This document shows positions 1-8,516 of a stretch of DNA of 32,551 nucleotides, in pieces (position 1 is the stretch's first letter; each line of letters opens with the position of its first letter). The translations under genes were made by a program, and so were the position numbers. Under the pieces are notes generated by a model. That model was given only the letters and a program-made list of their open reading frames with translations. It had not been told where the DNA came from and ran no database searches. This DNA comes from an uncultured Prevotella sp. GTDB lineage: Bacteria > Bacteroidota > Bacteroidia > Bacteroidales > Bacteroidaceae. The stretch is from contig CAMAHD010000015.1 in the NCBI GenBank assembly GCA_945834405.1, forward strand, positions 1 to 32,551, given 5' to 3'.

Positions 1-18
1 TTATACATACGGCACCTT

Positions 19-68
19 ATAACTCCTTATTATAACTCCCCATCATAACTCCTTAATTATAACTTCTT
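19..68. repeat. Short tandem repeat of an ATAACTCC core
   Basis: Four copies of an ATAACTCCTTA-like unit begin at 19, 32, 45 and 59, giving a period of 13-14 bases. On the minus strand this reads as repeated GGAGTTAT, the same core found in the inverted-repeat element between atpH and atpA. It lies downstream of the uvrD stop. A 15-codon minus-strand reading frame (43-90, starting MADDVRYEEV) with an AGGAG upstream overlaps it, but is too short and repeat-derived to call a gene. Confidence 0.6.
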
Positions 69-122
69 CATACCTCACATCATCCGCCATTTATCTCCTT
101 TTATTGTGACTGACGATGACTT

Positions 123-2450
123 TCAGGAACCAAGAACCGTATATTTGGCAAACTTGAGCAGCAGCTGCTTGGTGCCTGCCTGCTCGAAACAAACGGTAGC
201 CTTGGCATTCTCGCCCTCCCCTTCCAGACGCTCTACCTTGCCCACTCCAAAACGCTGATGGTCGATTCTGTCACCTACGCGGAGTTGCTGCCCTTGTACT
301 GTCACCTGACTCTTGGATGGCTGAGCAGAGGAGACAGGAGGAATAGCGACACGAGCGGAGGAGACACGAGAAGCAGTGACAGGGGCGAAAGAGACAGAAG
401 GGGAAACAGACGGTTTGGCAAAAGGCTGTGTGGGTACACGCATGGGTTGTCTGAAGAACGTGGATGCTGGGTCAGAGGGAGCGGAAGAATGATGACGGAT
501 AAGATGTCGGGCAATATCGTTGATGAAACGTGAAGGACCATCTGTCTCCATGCGACCAAAACGGAAGCGGTTTTCGGCATAGGTCATCTCACAGAATTTC
601 ATGGCACGGGTGATGGCGACATAGAGCAAGCGACGCTCCTCCTCTATGGCACGCTGCGAGTCACAGCACATCGGCGACGGGAAGATATTTTCCTCGACAC
701 CTACAATAAAGACGGCCGGGAACTCCAAACCCTTGGCACTATGGATGGTCATCAGCGACACCTGATGGCCATCGTTGTCGTCCTCTCCCATCTCCTGGTC
801 GGTGAGCAACGAAACCTCCTGGAGGAAGTCTGCCAGACCATGGCGATAAGTAGATGCGTTATCTCCCTCTTCATCGGAAACAAAGTCGAGGATGGCAGCC
901 TTGAACTCTTCAAGGTTCTCCTGACGAGAAATGTCTTCCGTCTCTCGTCCTGAATAAATGTCGCGGGCGATGCCACTCTGCAAGATGATGTCGCTGCCCA
1001 GTCGATAGGCATCATCCGTATGCTGTCGCTCACGCCATCCTTCCACCATCATGCGGAAGGCTTCTATCTTACCCAGTGTACCCCTGTTGAGTGAACTCAG
1101 ATAATGGGCAGGATTGCTGACGACGGTCCACAGACTCACATTGGCGGCATCGGCAGCCTGGAAGATACGCTCCAGCGTGGTATTGCCAATACCACGTGTG
1201 GGATAATTGATGATACGCTTGAAAGCCTCCTCGTCGTTGGGATTGACCACCAGACGGAAATAGGCTATCACGTCCTTGATTTCCTTGCGCTGGTAGAAAC
1301 TTAGACCGCCATATATCCTATAAGGTATGCCCTCCTTGCGCAGACACTCCTCGAAGCTGCGGCTCTGTGAGTTGGTTCGGTAAAGAATGGCACAATCCTG
1401 ATAGTCATAGCCTTGACGGCAGAGTCTTTGGATGTCCTTGCAGACGATGATAGCCTCCTCCTTGTCGGTAGATGCCTTCTTGCAGAGGATGGTGTCACCC
1501 TCTTCGTTCTCGCTGTAAACCTCCTTGGGTATCTGGCGCGCGTTATGGCGTATCAGGCTGTTGGCAGCACTGACAATAGCCTGAGTAGAACGGTAGTTGC
1601 GCTCCAGCTTGAAGAGGCGTGCGCCCTGATAGTCTTTCGTGAAATTGAGGATGTTGTCTATATTGGCACCACGGAAGCTATAGATACTCTGGGCATCATC
1701 GCCCACCACACAGACACGCTGGTGATTGCGGGTAAGCAGCAGGAGAATAGCCTGCTGAACACGGTTGGTATCCTGATACTCGTCCACCAGAACGTACTGG
1801 AAACGCTCTTCATATTTATGACGTATGTCTTCATGTCCCGACAAGAGCTGGTGGGTATAGAGCAGAAGGTCGTCGAAGTCCATGGCATTAGCCAGCCGAC
1901 AACGCTCTACATAGCGCTGATAGATATCCTTAACAGCTCCTAATCCCCTTTCTGCATCATCACGCACCATGCTGTAACTGGAGGCATAGGCCTGAGGCAG
2001 GAGCAGACTGTTCTTGGCATGACTGATACGGTCGGCTACCGTGGAGGGTTTGTACTGCTTTTCGTCGAGCTGCATCTCCTTGATGATTGTCTTGACTAAA
2101 GAACGGGAGTCGGTCTGGTCATAGATGGTAAACTGGGGAGTAAAGCCCAGGAGAGCACACTCGCTGCGCAGAATACGTGCGAAGATGGAATGGAAAGTTC
2201 CCATGTTCAGATAACGGGCAGAGGTATCGCCCACCAAGAGGGCTATACGTTCCTTCATCTCGCGGGCTGCCTTGTTGGTAAAGGTCAGTGCAAGGATATT
2301 CCAAGGCGACATACCCAGCTCCAAGAGATGGGCTATCTTATGGGTGAGCACCTTGGTCTTACCAGAACCGGCACCGGCAATGACCAGTTGGGGTCCTTCG
2401 CAATAGTTGACAGCCTCCAGCTGACTGGGGGAAAGGTTTGTTGTTTCCAA
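123..2450 (-). CDS. UvrD/PcrA-type superfamily 1A ATP-dependent DNA helicase
   Basis: A 3'-5' DNA helicase that should act in nucleotide excision and mismatch repair and in clearing protein-DNA blocks in the cytoplasm. The 775-residue product has all SF1A motifs: Q-motif region at the N terminus, Walker A AGAGSGKT at 25-32, motif Ia TFTNKAAREM, Walker B VDEYQDT at 222-228, QSIYSFRGA at 254-262, then IHSAKGLEF (motif V) and YVAITRA (motif VI). The last ~55 residues, beginning near GDRIDHQRFG, match the Tudor-like C-terminal domain of PcrA, with a low-complexity Ser/Pro/Val linker before it. Length is normal for the family. The start appears to be TTG at 2448-2450: the frame is open back to the upstream gene's stop with no ATG or GTG. 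It is last in a run with glgB and a membrane protein, 39 bases downstream of the latter. The function is firm; uvrD versus pcrA naming is arbitrary here. Confidence 0.95.
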   Translation of the reverse strand: METTNLSPSQLEAVNYCEGPQLVIAGAGSGKTKVLTHKIAHLLELGMSPWNILALTFTNKAAREMKERIALLVGDTSARYLNMGTFHSIFARILRSECALLGFTPQFTIYDQTDSRSLVKTIIKEMQLDEKQYKPSTVADRISHAKNSLLLPQAYASSYSMVRDDAERGLGAVKDIYQRYVERCRLANAMDFDDLLLYTHQLLSGHEDIRHKYEERFQYVLVDEYQDTNRVQQAILLLLTRNHQRVCVVGDDAQSIYSFRGANIDNILNFTKDYQGARLFKLERNYRSTQAIVSAANSLIRHNARQIPKEVYSENEEGDTILCKKASTDKEEAIIVCKDIQRLCRQGYDYQDCAILYRTNSQSRSFEECLRKEGIPYRIYGGLSFYQRKEIKDVIAYFRLVVNPNDEEAFKRIINYPTRGIGNTTLERIFQAADAANVSLWTVVSNPAHYLSSLNRGTLGKIEAFRMMVEGWRERQHTDDAYRLGSDIILQSGIARDIYSGRETEDISRQENLEEFKAAILDFVSDEEGDNASTYRHGLADFLQEVSLLTDQEMGEDDNDGHQVSLMTIHSAKGLEFPAVFIVGVEENIFPSPMCCDSQRAIEEERRLLYVAITRAMKFCEMTYAENRFRFGRMETDGPSRFINDIARHLIRHHSSAPSDPASTFFRQPMRVPTQPFAKPSVSPSVSFAPVTASRVSSARVAIPPVSSAQPSKSQVTVQGQQLRVGDRIDHQRFGVGKVERLEGEGENAKATVCFEQAGTKQLLLKFAKYTVLGS

Positions 2451-2489
2451 AGGGATCGTGCTATTTTTGTGGATTAAAAAGCGGTTAGG

Positions 2490-3656
2490 TCAAGGTCGTC
2501 CGGTCTTTCCGGCATAGAAATAATACCACCAATAGGTGCCGAAATACTGTTTGTAGACAGCCAGACTGCGGGCGGCAGCATCGGGATAGGTACGCTCCAG
2601 TTTCTGCAAATCATCGTAATCCGTATCGATGGCATTCTCATGATAGACAATCAGCGGACTGGATGTCTGATGGACATACAGCACCAATGCCTCGCGGTAA
2701 TGACGTGGCAGACTGTCGTTGATGGCATAATAACGGGGCAATAGACGCACGAAGGACTGAAGATTACGATTGAGCAGATGGGCACACAGCTCGTAGTCGG
2801 CGGCAGCCTTGCTTGCATGGCCCGTACGGCGCAAGAGCTTGAGATAGGTGAGCACCGTCATCTCATGGGCTGGTTTGCCTCCCAGATGGTGATAGATGCT
2901 GTCGGCAGGCAGCAGCAGACAGGAAGCATGGGCATTGGTGGGCAGCAGGGCATCCGAACCATTGCTGACAGGATAACGGAACAGTTCGTCACCCAAGCGG
3001 CCCTGCAAGGACAGCGTATAGGCTCGCAGCATCGTAAGACTGGGACTGCTAACCATGGAACGCTTGCCTACACGGGCAGCCTCCTCTACCCTCCCCTTCA
3101 TCAGCTCTGCCTCTATCCGTGCCCGGTAATGGAAGTTGTCATCGCCCCCCGTCATGCCTCCGAGAAAGAGGAACTGGAGACCCAGCAGAAGCAGGCTGAC
3201 CCACATGGAACGGGAAAAGAGGGAAGCGGGAAGCACCCTCGAATCATACTCCTCTGCCTGACGCAGCATGGACAAGAGTCCCCACCACGCAAGGAAGGAA
3301 AGGGGAGCCAACCACGTCCATACCCGCAAATAATGGCTTGCCACATCTGAAGAACGATAGTCGCACAACATCGTCAACAGCAACACTGAGGGGAAGAAGC
3401 CAAAGGCATAAAGCCTGTCGGAGAGGCGCATCACAAACTGTACCCCTCGCTGTACGAGCCATGCCACAAAGGTAATAAGCAAAGCGCCTACCAGATGGTC
3501 ATAACGGGTGGCACCATGACTTAAATGATTCTGGGCTACAGCCAGCACACTTCCCTGATAACAATACAGGTAAATGAATGTAAAAAGGCAAAAGACGATG
3601 GCACACACCGTCTTTACAGCGGTGGTGCCATCGTTTCCATAGCGTTTTCTTGTCAT
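2490..3656 (-). CDS. Multi-pass membrane protein, DUF6057-like
   Basis: A 388-residue protein of unknown function. The N-terminal ~175 residues hold about five hydrophobic segments (near residues 13-33, 55-73, 85-100, 110-128 and 150-168), and the C-terminal ~200 residues look soluble and helical, with a Trp/Tyr-rich end (FGTYWWYYFYAG). This architecture, and the context in a Bacteroidales genome, resembles proteins labelled DUF6057. That assignment is from memory of the family and is only moderately certain. The ATG start lies 3 bases after the glgB stop, so the two are almost certainly co-transcribed and probably translationally coupled. A role linked to glycogen or the envelope cannot be inferred from the sequence. 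Confidence 0.75.
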   Translation of the reverse strand: MTRKRYGNDGTTAVKTVCAIVFCLFTFIYLYCYQGSVLAVAQNHLSHGATRYDHLVGALLITFVAWLVQRGVQFVMRLSDRLYAFGFFPSVLLLTMLCDYRSSDVASHYLRVWTWLAPLSFLAWWGLLSMLRQAEEYDSRVLPASLFSRSMWVSLLLLGLQFLFLGGMTGGDDNFHYRARIEAELMKGRVEEAARVGKRSMVSSPSLTMLRAYTLSLQGRLGDELFRYPVSNGSDALLPTNAHASCLLLPADSIYHHLGGKPAHEMTVLTYLKLLRRTGHASKAAADYELCAHLLNRNLQSFVRLLPRYYAINDSLPRHYREALVLYVHQTSSPLIVYHENAIDTDYDDLQKLERTYPDAAARSLAVYKQYFGTYWWYYFYAGKTGRP

Positions 3657-3659
3657 GAT

Positions 3660-5735
3660 TTAGTTTTTCTTCAATACCACGGCAGAACGGGCTGGCAGAT
3701 AGAGCTTGAGCCACTCCTTGTGATCCTTCACATAGAGAGGATCGAAATTGGTCAGGTGGGTCATGCTGTCATCAGCTAATCCGTTGCCGCCAAACTCTTT
3801 GGCATCCGTGTTCAATACCACATCGTACGAGCCTGTGGGTACCAGAAAACCGTAGTCAGTGAACGAACGTGTAGGACTGAAGTTGAATACGAATATCAAG
3901 TCTCCGCGGCTGAATGCCAGTACCTGGTCGCCATCGTTATGCCATATCTCCTGTACAGGCTTGTTCTGGAAGTTACGGACGCTCTTGATGACCTGAAGCA
4001 TCGCCTTGTCGAAGTCGCCAAGGTAGTGATAATCCAGTTCCTGATTGTCTACGAGATTCCACTGGCGGCGAGCGTACTTATAGCTCCATCCGTTACCGTC
4101 GCGCGGGAAGTCTATCCATTCGGGATGGCCGAACTCATTGCCCATGAAGTTGAGATAACCGCCATTGATAGCAGCGGCAGTAACGAGACGAATCATCTTG
4201 TGGAGTGCGATGCCGCGATGAACGGTTCCGTTCTCGTCGCCCTTGCGGAAATGCCAGTACATGTCGGCGTCGATAAGACGGAAGATGATGGTCTTGTCGC
4301 CTACCAATGCCTGGTCGTGGCTCTCGCAGTAAGAGATGGTTTTCTCGTCAGGACGCCTGTTCTTCACTTCCCAGAAGATAGAACTGGGCTTCCAGTCTTC
4401 GTCACGCAGCTCCTTGATGGTCTTAATCCAATAGTCGGGGATATTCATAGCCATACGGTAGTCAAAGCCGTAACCGCCATCCTCAAACTTGGCAGCCAGT
4501 CCGGGCATGCCGCTGACCTCCTCGGCAATGGTGATGGCATCGGGGTTCACCTCGTGGATAAGCTTGTTGGCCAGGGTGAGATAGCAGATGGCATTGTCGT
4601 CCTGATGGCCATTGAAATAGTCGGGATAGCCGCAGAATGCCTCGCCCAGTCCATGACTGTAGTACAGCATGGAGGTAACACCGTCGAAACGGAATCCGTC
4701 GAACTTATATTCTTCCAACCAATAACGGCAGTTGGAGAGCAGGAAGTGGAGCACCTCATCCTTGCCATAGTCGAAGCAGAGGCTGTCCCATGCGGGATGC
4801 TCATGACGGTCGCCTGGATAGAAATACTGGTTGGGGTCGCCAGCCAGATTGCCCAGACCTTCCATCTCGTTCTTCACGGCATGAGAATGAACGATATCCA
4901 TGATGACGGCAATACCATTGCGATGGGCGGTATCTATCAGCTCTTTCAGCTCTTCGGGCGTACCGAAACGGCTGGAAGGAGCGAAGAAGGAGCTGACATG
5001 ATAGCCAAAGGAGCCATAATAGGGATGCTCCTGAATAGCCATCACCTGAATGCAGTTATAACCATCGGCGATGACACGCGGGAGCACATTCTCACGGAAC
5101 TCGCGGTAGGTTCCCACCTTCTCGGCATCCTGAGACATACCTACATGGCATTCGTAGATAAGCAGGGGTGACTTGGAAGGCTTGAACTTCTTTTTGGAGA
5201 AAGCATAGGGTTTTTCGGGATTCCATACCTGGGCTGAGAATATCTTGGTGACATCATCCTGAACGACACGCTGGCACCAGGCGGGTATACGCTCGCCTTC
5301 ACCACCATTCCACTTCACCTTCATCTTATACAGGTCGCCGTGCTTGATGGCTTTCTCGCTGAGTTTCAGCTCCCAGTTGCCGGTACCTTCAATGCGCTTG
5401 AGCTTGTACTTGGGCGATTCCTGCCAGCCATTGAAATCACCAATGAGGTAGATTTCTGTCGCATTGGGTGCCCACTCACGGAATACCCATCCTTTGGGCA
5501 GTTTGTGCAGACCGAAATAGAGGTGACCACTGGCAAACTCGGTCAGACTCTTCTTGCCTTTACGTGTCAGCTGGTCCAGTTTCCATACGACGTGATCATG
5601 GCGACCACGAATGGCATCCTCGAAAGGTTCGAGCCACGAATCGTTCATCACCAATCCGATATGCTTCGGAGCCTCCGGCTGCTTGTCTTGTTTTTTCCTT
5701 GCCGTAGATGCGGCGCACTTTTTCTTTTCAACCAT
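3660..5735 (-). CDS. glgB: 1,4-alpha-glucan branching enzyme, GH13_8 type
   Basis: Forms alpha-1,6 branches in glycogen by cutting alpha-1,4 chains and transferring the released segment. The 691-residue product has an N-terminal basic stretch, a CBM48/E-set domain at about 65-165 (WAPNATEIYLIGDFNGW near 88-104), a GH13 catalytic barrel, and a C-terminal beta domain. Catalytic residues are visible: nucleophile Asp351 in GFRFDGVTSMLYY, acid/base Glu405 in ITIAEEVSGMP, and the transition-state Asp474 in YCESHDQ. The FDGVTSMLY and AEEVSGMP signatures are those of the eukaryote-like GH13_8 subfamily common in Bacteroidota, not of the E. coli GH13_9 type. No other glycogen gene is adjacent. It heads the glgB, membrane protein, uvrD run; the upstream gap to the YhcH gene is 81 bases with no clear TAnnTTTG box. 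Confidence 0.96.
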   Translation of the reverse strand: MVEKKKCAASTARKKQDKQPEAPKHIGLVMNDSWLEPFEDAIRGRHDHVVWKLDQLTRKGKKSLTEFASGHLYFGLHKLPKGWVFREWAPNATEIYLIGDFNGWQESPKYKLKRIEGTGNWELKLSEKAIKHGDLYKMKVKWNGGEGERIPAWCQRVVQDDVTKIFSAQVWNPEKPYAFSKKKFKPSKSPLLIYECHVGMSQDAEKVGTYREFRENVLPRVIADGYNCIQVMAIQEHPYYGSFGYHVSSFFAPSSRFGTPEELKELIDTAHRNGIAVIMDIVHSHAVKNEMEGLGNLAGDPNQYFYPGDRHEHPAWDSLCFDYGKDEVLHFLLSNCRYWLEEYKFDGFRFDGVTSMLYYSHGLGEAFCGYPDYFNGHQDDNAICYLTLANKLIHEVNPDAITIAEEVSGMPGLAAKFEDGGYGFDYRMAMNIPDYWIKTIKELRDEDWKPSSIFWEVKNRRPDEKTISYCESHDQALVGDKTIIFRLIDADMYWHFRKGDENGTVHRGIALHKMIRLVTAAAINGGYLNFMGNEFGHPEWIDFPRDGNGWSYKYARRQWNLVDNQELDYHYLGDFDKAMLQVIKSVRNFQNKPVQEIWHNDGDQVLAFSRGDLIFVFNFSPTRSFTDYGFLVPTGSYDVVLNTDAKEFGGNGLADDSMTHLTNFDPLYVKDHKEWLKLYLPARSAVVLKKN

Positions 5736-5816
5736 AGTACTTTCAGTTATCTTATGTTAGTTAGATTCGTTTATCTTCACGTAGTTCCTTTAGTCTACTT
5801 GCTGAAGTTGGGGCAT

Positions 5817-6266
5817 TTATTTACAGGCAACTTTGAAGATAGCCTTGCGAATAGAACTTTCTGTTGAGATACAGGGCGCATGACCATCCTGAGGGAAGAA
5901 GATGGCAAACATCCCCGGGGTACAGGTGACATAGCTCTCTGCGATGAGGTCGGGGAATTTGGTGATATCCTTTTCTGCATTATATGCTGCCTCTGGCAGG
6001 CGGCAGAGAGGGGTATATCCGTAGGTTTCCGGGCACGACAGAGGAATCTGTATGTCTATCATCTTCTCGTGGGTCTCCAACACTGCCTCCGCGGGAGTCT
6101 TTCCCTTGGCGCTTGTGATATTGACAAAGAGTTCGTCTCCATGAATAAGCTGTTTTCCATCCTCCATCTCCTGCAGGTTGTGTGACTGAAGGAAAGCCAC
6201 TACCTCACTGAACAAGGGGTTCAACGACTCGTACTTGTTCAGGTTTTCAATCGTGTCAATGACCAT
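5817..6266 (-). CDS. YhcH/YjgK/YiaL (DUF386) family protein
   Basis: A 149-residue cytoplasmic protein of the YhcH/YjgK/YiaL family. Members have a cupin-like beta fold and often occur with sialic acid or other sugar-catabolism genes; the exact reaction is not settled for most. Visible support includes the GDELFVNIT segment, the METHEKMIDIQ-like stretch (here LETHEKMIDIQIPL), and the C-terminal FAIFFPQDGHAPCI, which carries the conserved His/Asp region of the metal-binding cupin. Length matches the family (about 150). It starts 39 bases after the MORN-protein stop, so the two probably share a transcript, though no functional link between them is evident. No sugar-catabolic gene is nearby. Confidence 0.88.
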   Translation of the reverse strand: MVIDTIENLNKYESLNPLFSEVVAFLQSHNLQEMEDGKQLIHGDELFVNITSAKGKTPAEAVLETHEKMIDIQIPLSCPETYGYTPLCRLPEAAYNAEKDITKFPDLIAESYVTCTPGMFAIFFPQDGHAPCISTESSIRKAIFKVACK

Positions 6267-6305
6267 AATTGTAGATTTTTTATGTTAATAAGGTATTTGT
6301 CTGTC

Positions 6306-7424
6306 TCACTTCTTGTCTTCTCTGCGCTGGCCTCTGATGTAGTTGCCCTGGGCTGTAATATTGCCGTTGCGGTCTTTCTCGACAAAGCGACCGTCGCGGC
6401 GGTCATCCACGTAGCTGCCTTCAAAACGATTGCCATCCTTATCCTCCTCGATGGCTCTGCCGTTACGCTTGCCGTTCTTGAAGGTGCCCTTGAATTTCCA
6501 TCCGTCGGCATAGCGTGCCACTCCGTCGCCGTCAATCTTTCCGTTGCTGAAGTGACCTTCAAAGACATCTCCGTTCTTCATCACCAGCTTGCCCACTCCG
6601 TTGGGCTTGTCTGCCTTCCATTCTCCGGTATAGGAACTGCCATTGCGCCAGATGATGGTACCTGTGCCCGACTTGTCTCCTTCCTGGAACTGACCCGTAT
6701 AGCGGTCGCCGTTGGCATACTTGATGATGCCCGAGCCTGTGCGCTCTCCACGCACATAATCTCCTTCGTATACATCCCCGTTCTTGAACTTGTAGATGCC
6801 CTTGCCATTCTGGATATCGTTCTTCCACTGACCGGTATAGACATCTCCGTCGGCATAATAGAACGTGCCCGTTCCCGAACGCTGGTTGTTGGACCACTGA
6901 CCTTCATAGCGAGAGCCGTCTCCCCAGTCGAAAACGCCCTTGCCATTCTTGTTGTCATTGAGCCATTCGCCTTTGTAATAGGCACCTCCGGCAAAGGTAT
7001 AGGTACCTTTGCCGTTACGGTGGTCTTGTTTCCAGTCACCATCATATTTGTCACCATTGTAATAGTACATGATGCCATGTCCTTGCTGATAGTCACGGAA
7101 CCATAAGCCTACATACTTGTTGTTGTTGGCAAAATAGTATGTTCCCTGACCGTGCTGTTGGTCCTGGAACCATTGTCCTTCATATTTTTCGCCGTCAGTG
7201 AAGGTATAGACACCATAACCCTGACGCTTTCCTTTTACATATTCGCCTTCATACCAGTTGCCATTCTTGTAGACTGCCTTGCCTTTTCCATGAGGCTTTC
7301 CTGCCACCATCTCACCTTTATAGTCGCCTTGGTCGCGAGTGACACAGGTGCCTAAAGTGATTTTCTGTGACAGACAGAATGTGGGAATACAGGCAAATAA
7401 TAAAGTTACAATATAGTGTTTCAA
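6306..7424 (-). CDS. Secreted MORN-repeat protein
   Basis: A 372-residue protein with a Sec-type signal peptide (hydrophobic core about 3-15, likely cleavage after CLS/Q near residue 19-20). No lipobox is evident although a Cys lies in the region. From residue 35 to 356 it consists of 14 consecutive MORN repeats, each exactly 23 residues (pattern Y-x-G-x-W ... G-x-G-x-Y ... NGD-x), followed by a partial repeat and a basic tail ending REDKK. MORN repeats form an elongated beta-hairpin solenoid; in bacteria their ligands are mostly unknown, so no molecular role is assigned. A good TAATTTTG promoter box lies 26 bases upstream of the ATG. The last three or four repeats are more charged and less canonical than the rest. 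Confidence 0.92.
   Translation of the reverse strand: MKHYIVTLLFACIPTFCLSQKITLGTCVTRDQGDYKGEMVAGKPHGKGKAVYKNGNWYEGEYVKGKRQGYGVYTFTDGEKYEGQWFQDQQHGQGTYYFANNNKYVGLWFRDYQQGHGIMYYYNGDKYDGDWKQDHRNGKGTYTFAGGAYYKGEWLNDNKNGKGVFDWGDGSRYEGQWSNNQRSGTGTFYYADGDVYTGQWKNDIQNGKGIYKFKNGDVYEGDYVRGERTGSGIIKYANGDRYTGQFQEGDKSGTGTIIWRNGSSYTGEWKADKPNGVGKLVMKNGDVFEGHFSNGKIDGDGVARYADGWKFKGTFKNGKRNGRAIEEDKDGNRFEGSYVDDRRDGRFVEKDRNGNITAQGNYIRGQRREDKK
6357..7322 (-). repeat. 69-bp coding tandem array (14 MORN units)
   Basis: The section encoding the MORN repeats runs for 14 units of exactly 69 bases with no indels in the period. Units are diverged at the DNA level, so this looks like an old array held to length by protein structure rather than a recent expansion. 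Confidence 0.85.
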
Positions 7425-7449
7425 TTTGTGCTCTTTTTTAATTTCAAGC

Positions 7450-7480
7450 CAAAATTAGTAAAAAAAACACATTCTGCGAA
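7450..7480 (-). promoter_or_regulatory. Putative Bacteroidota promoter for the MORN-protein gene
   Basis: On the minus strand a perfect -7 box TAATTTTG (7457-7450) is preceded by 19 bases and a TTCG (7480-7477), a 3-of-4 match to the -33 TTTG. Transcription would start near 7443, leaving a leader of about 20 bases before the ATG at 7424. The spacing fits the primary sigma factor of Bacteroides relatives. Confidence 0.6.
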
Positions 7481-7571
7481 ATATGAAGATAAAAGATTAG
7501 ATTTTTTAACGTAAACAGACCGCTCTCCTGCTGATTATCCTTGCTGGGATTCAGAAGAAAGGCGATGACGA

Positions 7572-8516
7572 CTACAGTGAGGGAAGGTGTTGACGACAGC
7601 AGTGAAGCAAGGCTGCCCAAGCAAAAAGCAATCTGTTGGCACGACCATATCCCAGACCTTTCCAGCTCCAGTTGGACTCTGGAAACAGTCTTCCCCAACG
7701 TCTCAGGTCGCGGCGTCGGGCATCGAGAACGTACACCGACTTGAGGATGAATTTGCGCTGCAACAGCTCTTTTTCAAGCAGAGGCAGCAGTCCTTGTTCG
7801 CGATAGAAGGTCTCCACACTGCGGATAGCCCTGCACAGACTGTCTATGTTGGCATCGCTGCTGTTGCTGTAGTTGTTGGGATTGTATTGCACGTAATGGT
7901 ACAATGCCTTGGAAACAGACTCTACATGACGGGCAAGGGCAAAGAGTTTGCAACAGAGGATATAGTCTTCTCCGAAATGGATATCTTCTACAAAACGGAT
8001 ATGGTTTTCTTCGAAAAGGCTTCGCCTGACCAACAATTTCCAAAGCACGCCCTTGATACGCAACAAGGTCATGTCGCGCATACGTTGTTCATGAGACTCG
8101 GGATAAGTCTGACGTCGGTATTCGCTTCTGTCCGGATAATCCTCGTAATAATCACATCCCACCATGTCGGCTCCCGTAGCCTGTGCTTTCCTGACCAAGA
8201 CTTCCACCATGTCGGTCTCTATCCAGTCGTCACTGTCCACAAAGAGCACATAATCTCCCGTGGCATTGTCGAGCAGTCGATTTCGTACAGGCGCAATGCC
8301 CATGTTGCGCTCATTCTCTATTACCTTGACTCTTGCTGCCACATCGGGATAGCGTTCGCAATAATCCTTCAGCAGTCCCATACTGTTGTCTGGGGTGCAA
8401 TCGTTGACAAACACGAACTCTATATCCTGATAGGTCTGCGCGAACAATGAACGCAGACAACGGTCGAAAAAGGGTTCCACACGATAGACTGGGACAAGGA
8501 CAGAGACGGTATTCAT
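7572..8516 (-). CDS. Family 2 glycosyltransferase (GT-A fold)
   Basis: Probably transfers a sugar from a nucleotide-sugar donor to a lipid-linked or surface glycan; donor and acceptor are unknown. The N terminus VSVLVPVYRVE and the metal-binding VLFVDSDDW (DxD-type) are diagnostic of GT2, with the FVNDCTPDNS nucleotide-binding segment between them. The C-terminal ~100 residues are basic and lack clear transmembrane helices. I choose the ATG at 8516, which overlaps the upstream glycosyltransferase's TGA as ATGA and starts directly at the GT2 fold. This gives 314 residues; a longer frame to 8573 would add 19 non-homologous residues inside the upstream gene. The ATGA overlap implies translational coupling of the pair. 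Confidence 0.88.
   Translation of the reverse strand: MNTVSVLVPVYRVEPFFDRCLRSLFAQTYQDIEFVFVNDCTPDNSMGLLKDYCERYPDVAARVKVIENERNMGIAPVRNRLLDNATGDYVLFVDSDDWIETDMVEVLVRKAQATGADMVGCDYYEDYPDRSEYRRQTYPESHEQRMRDMTLLRIKGVLWKLLVRRSLFEENHIRFVEDIHFGEDYILCCKLFALARHVESVSKALYHYVQYNPNNYSNSSDANIDSLCRAIRSVETFYREQGLLPLLEKELLQRKFILKSVYVLDARRRDLRRWGRLFPESNWSWKGLGYGRANRLLFAWAALLHCCRQHLPSL

Noticed and set aside
6282..7106. A 274-codon hydrophobic plus-strand frame opposite the MORN gene
   Set aside because: The repetitive Gly/Tyr/Asp codons read backwards give Ile/Val/Ala-rich sequence; it is a shadow of the MORN array.
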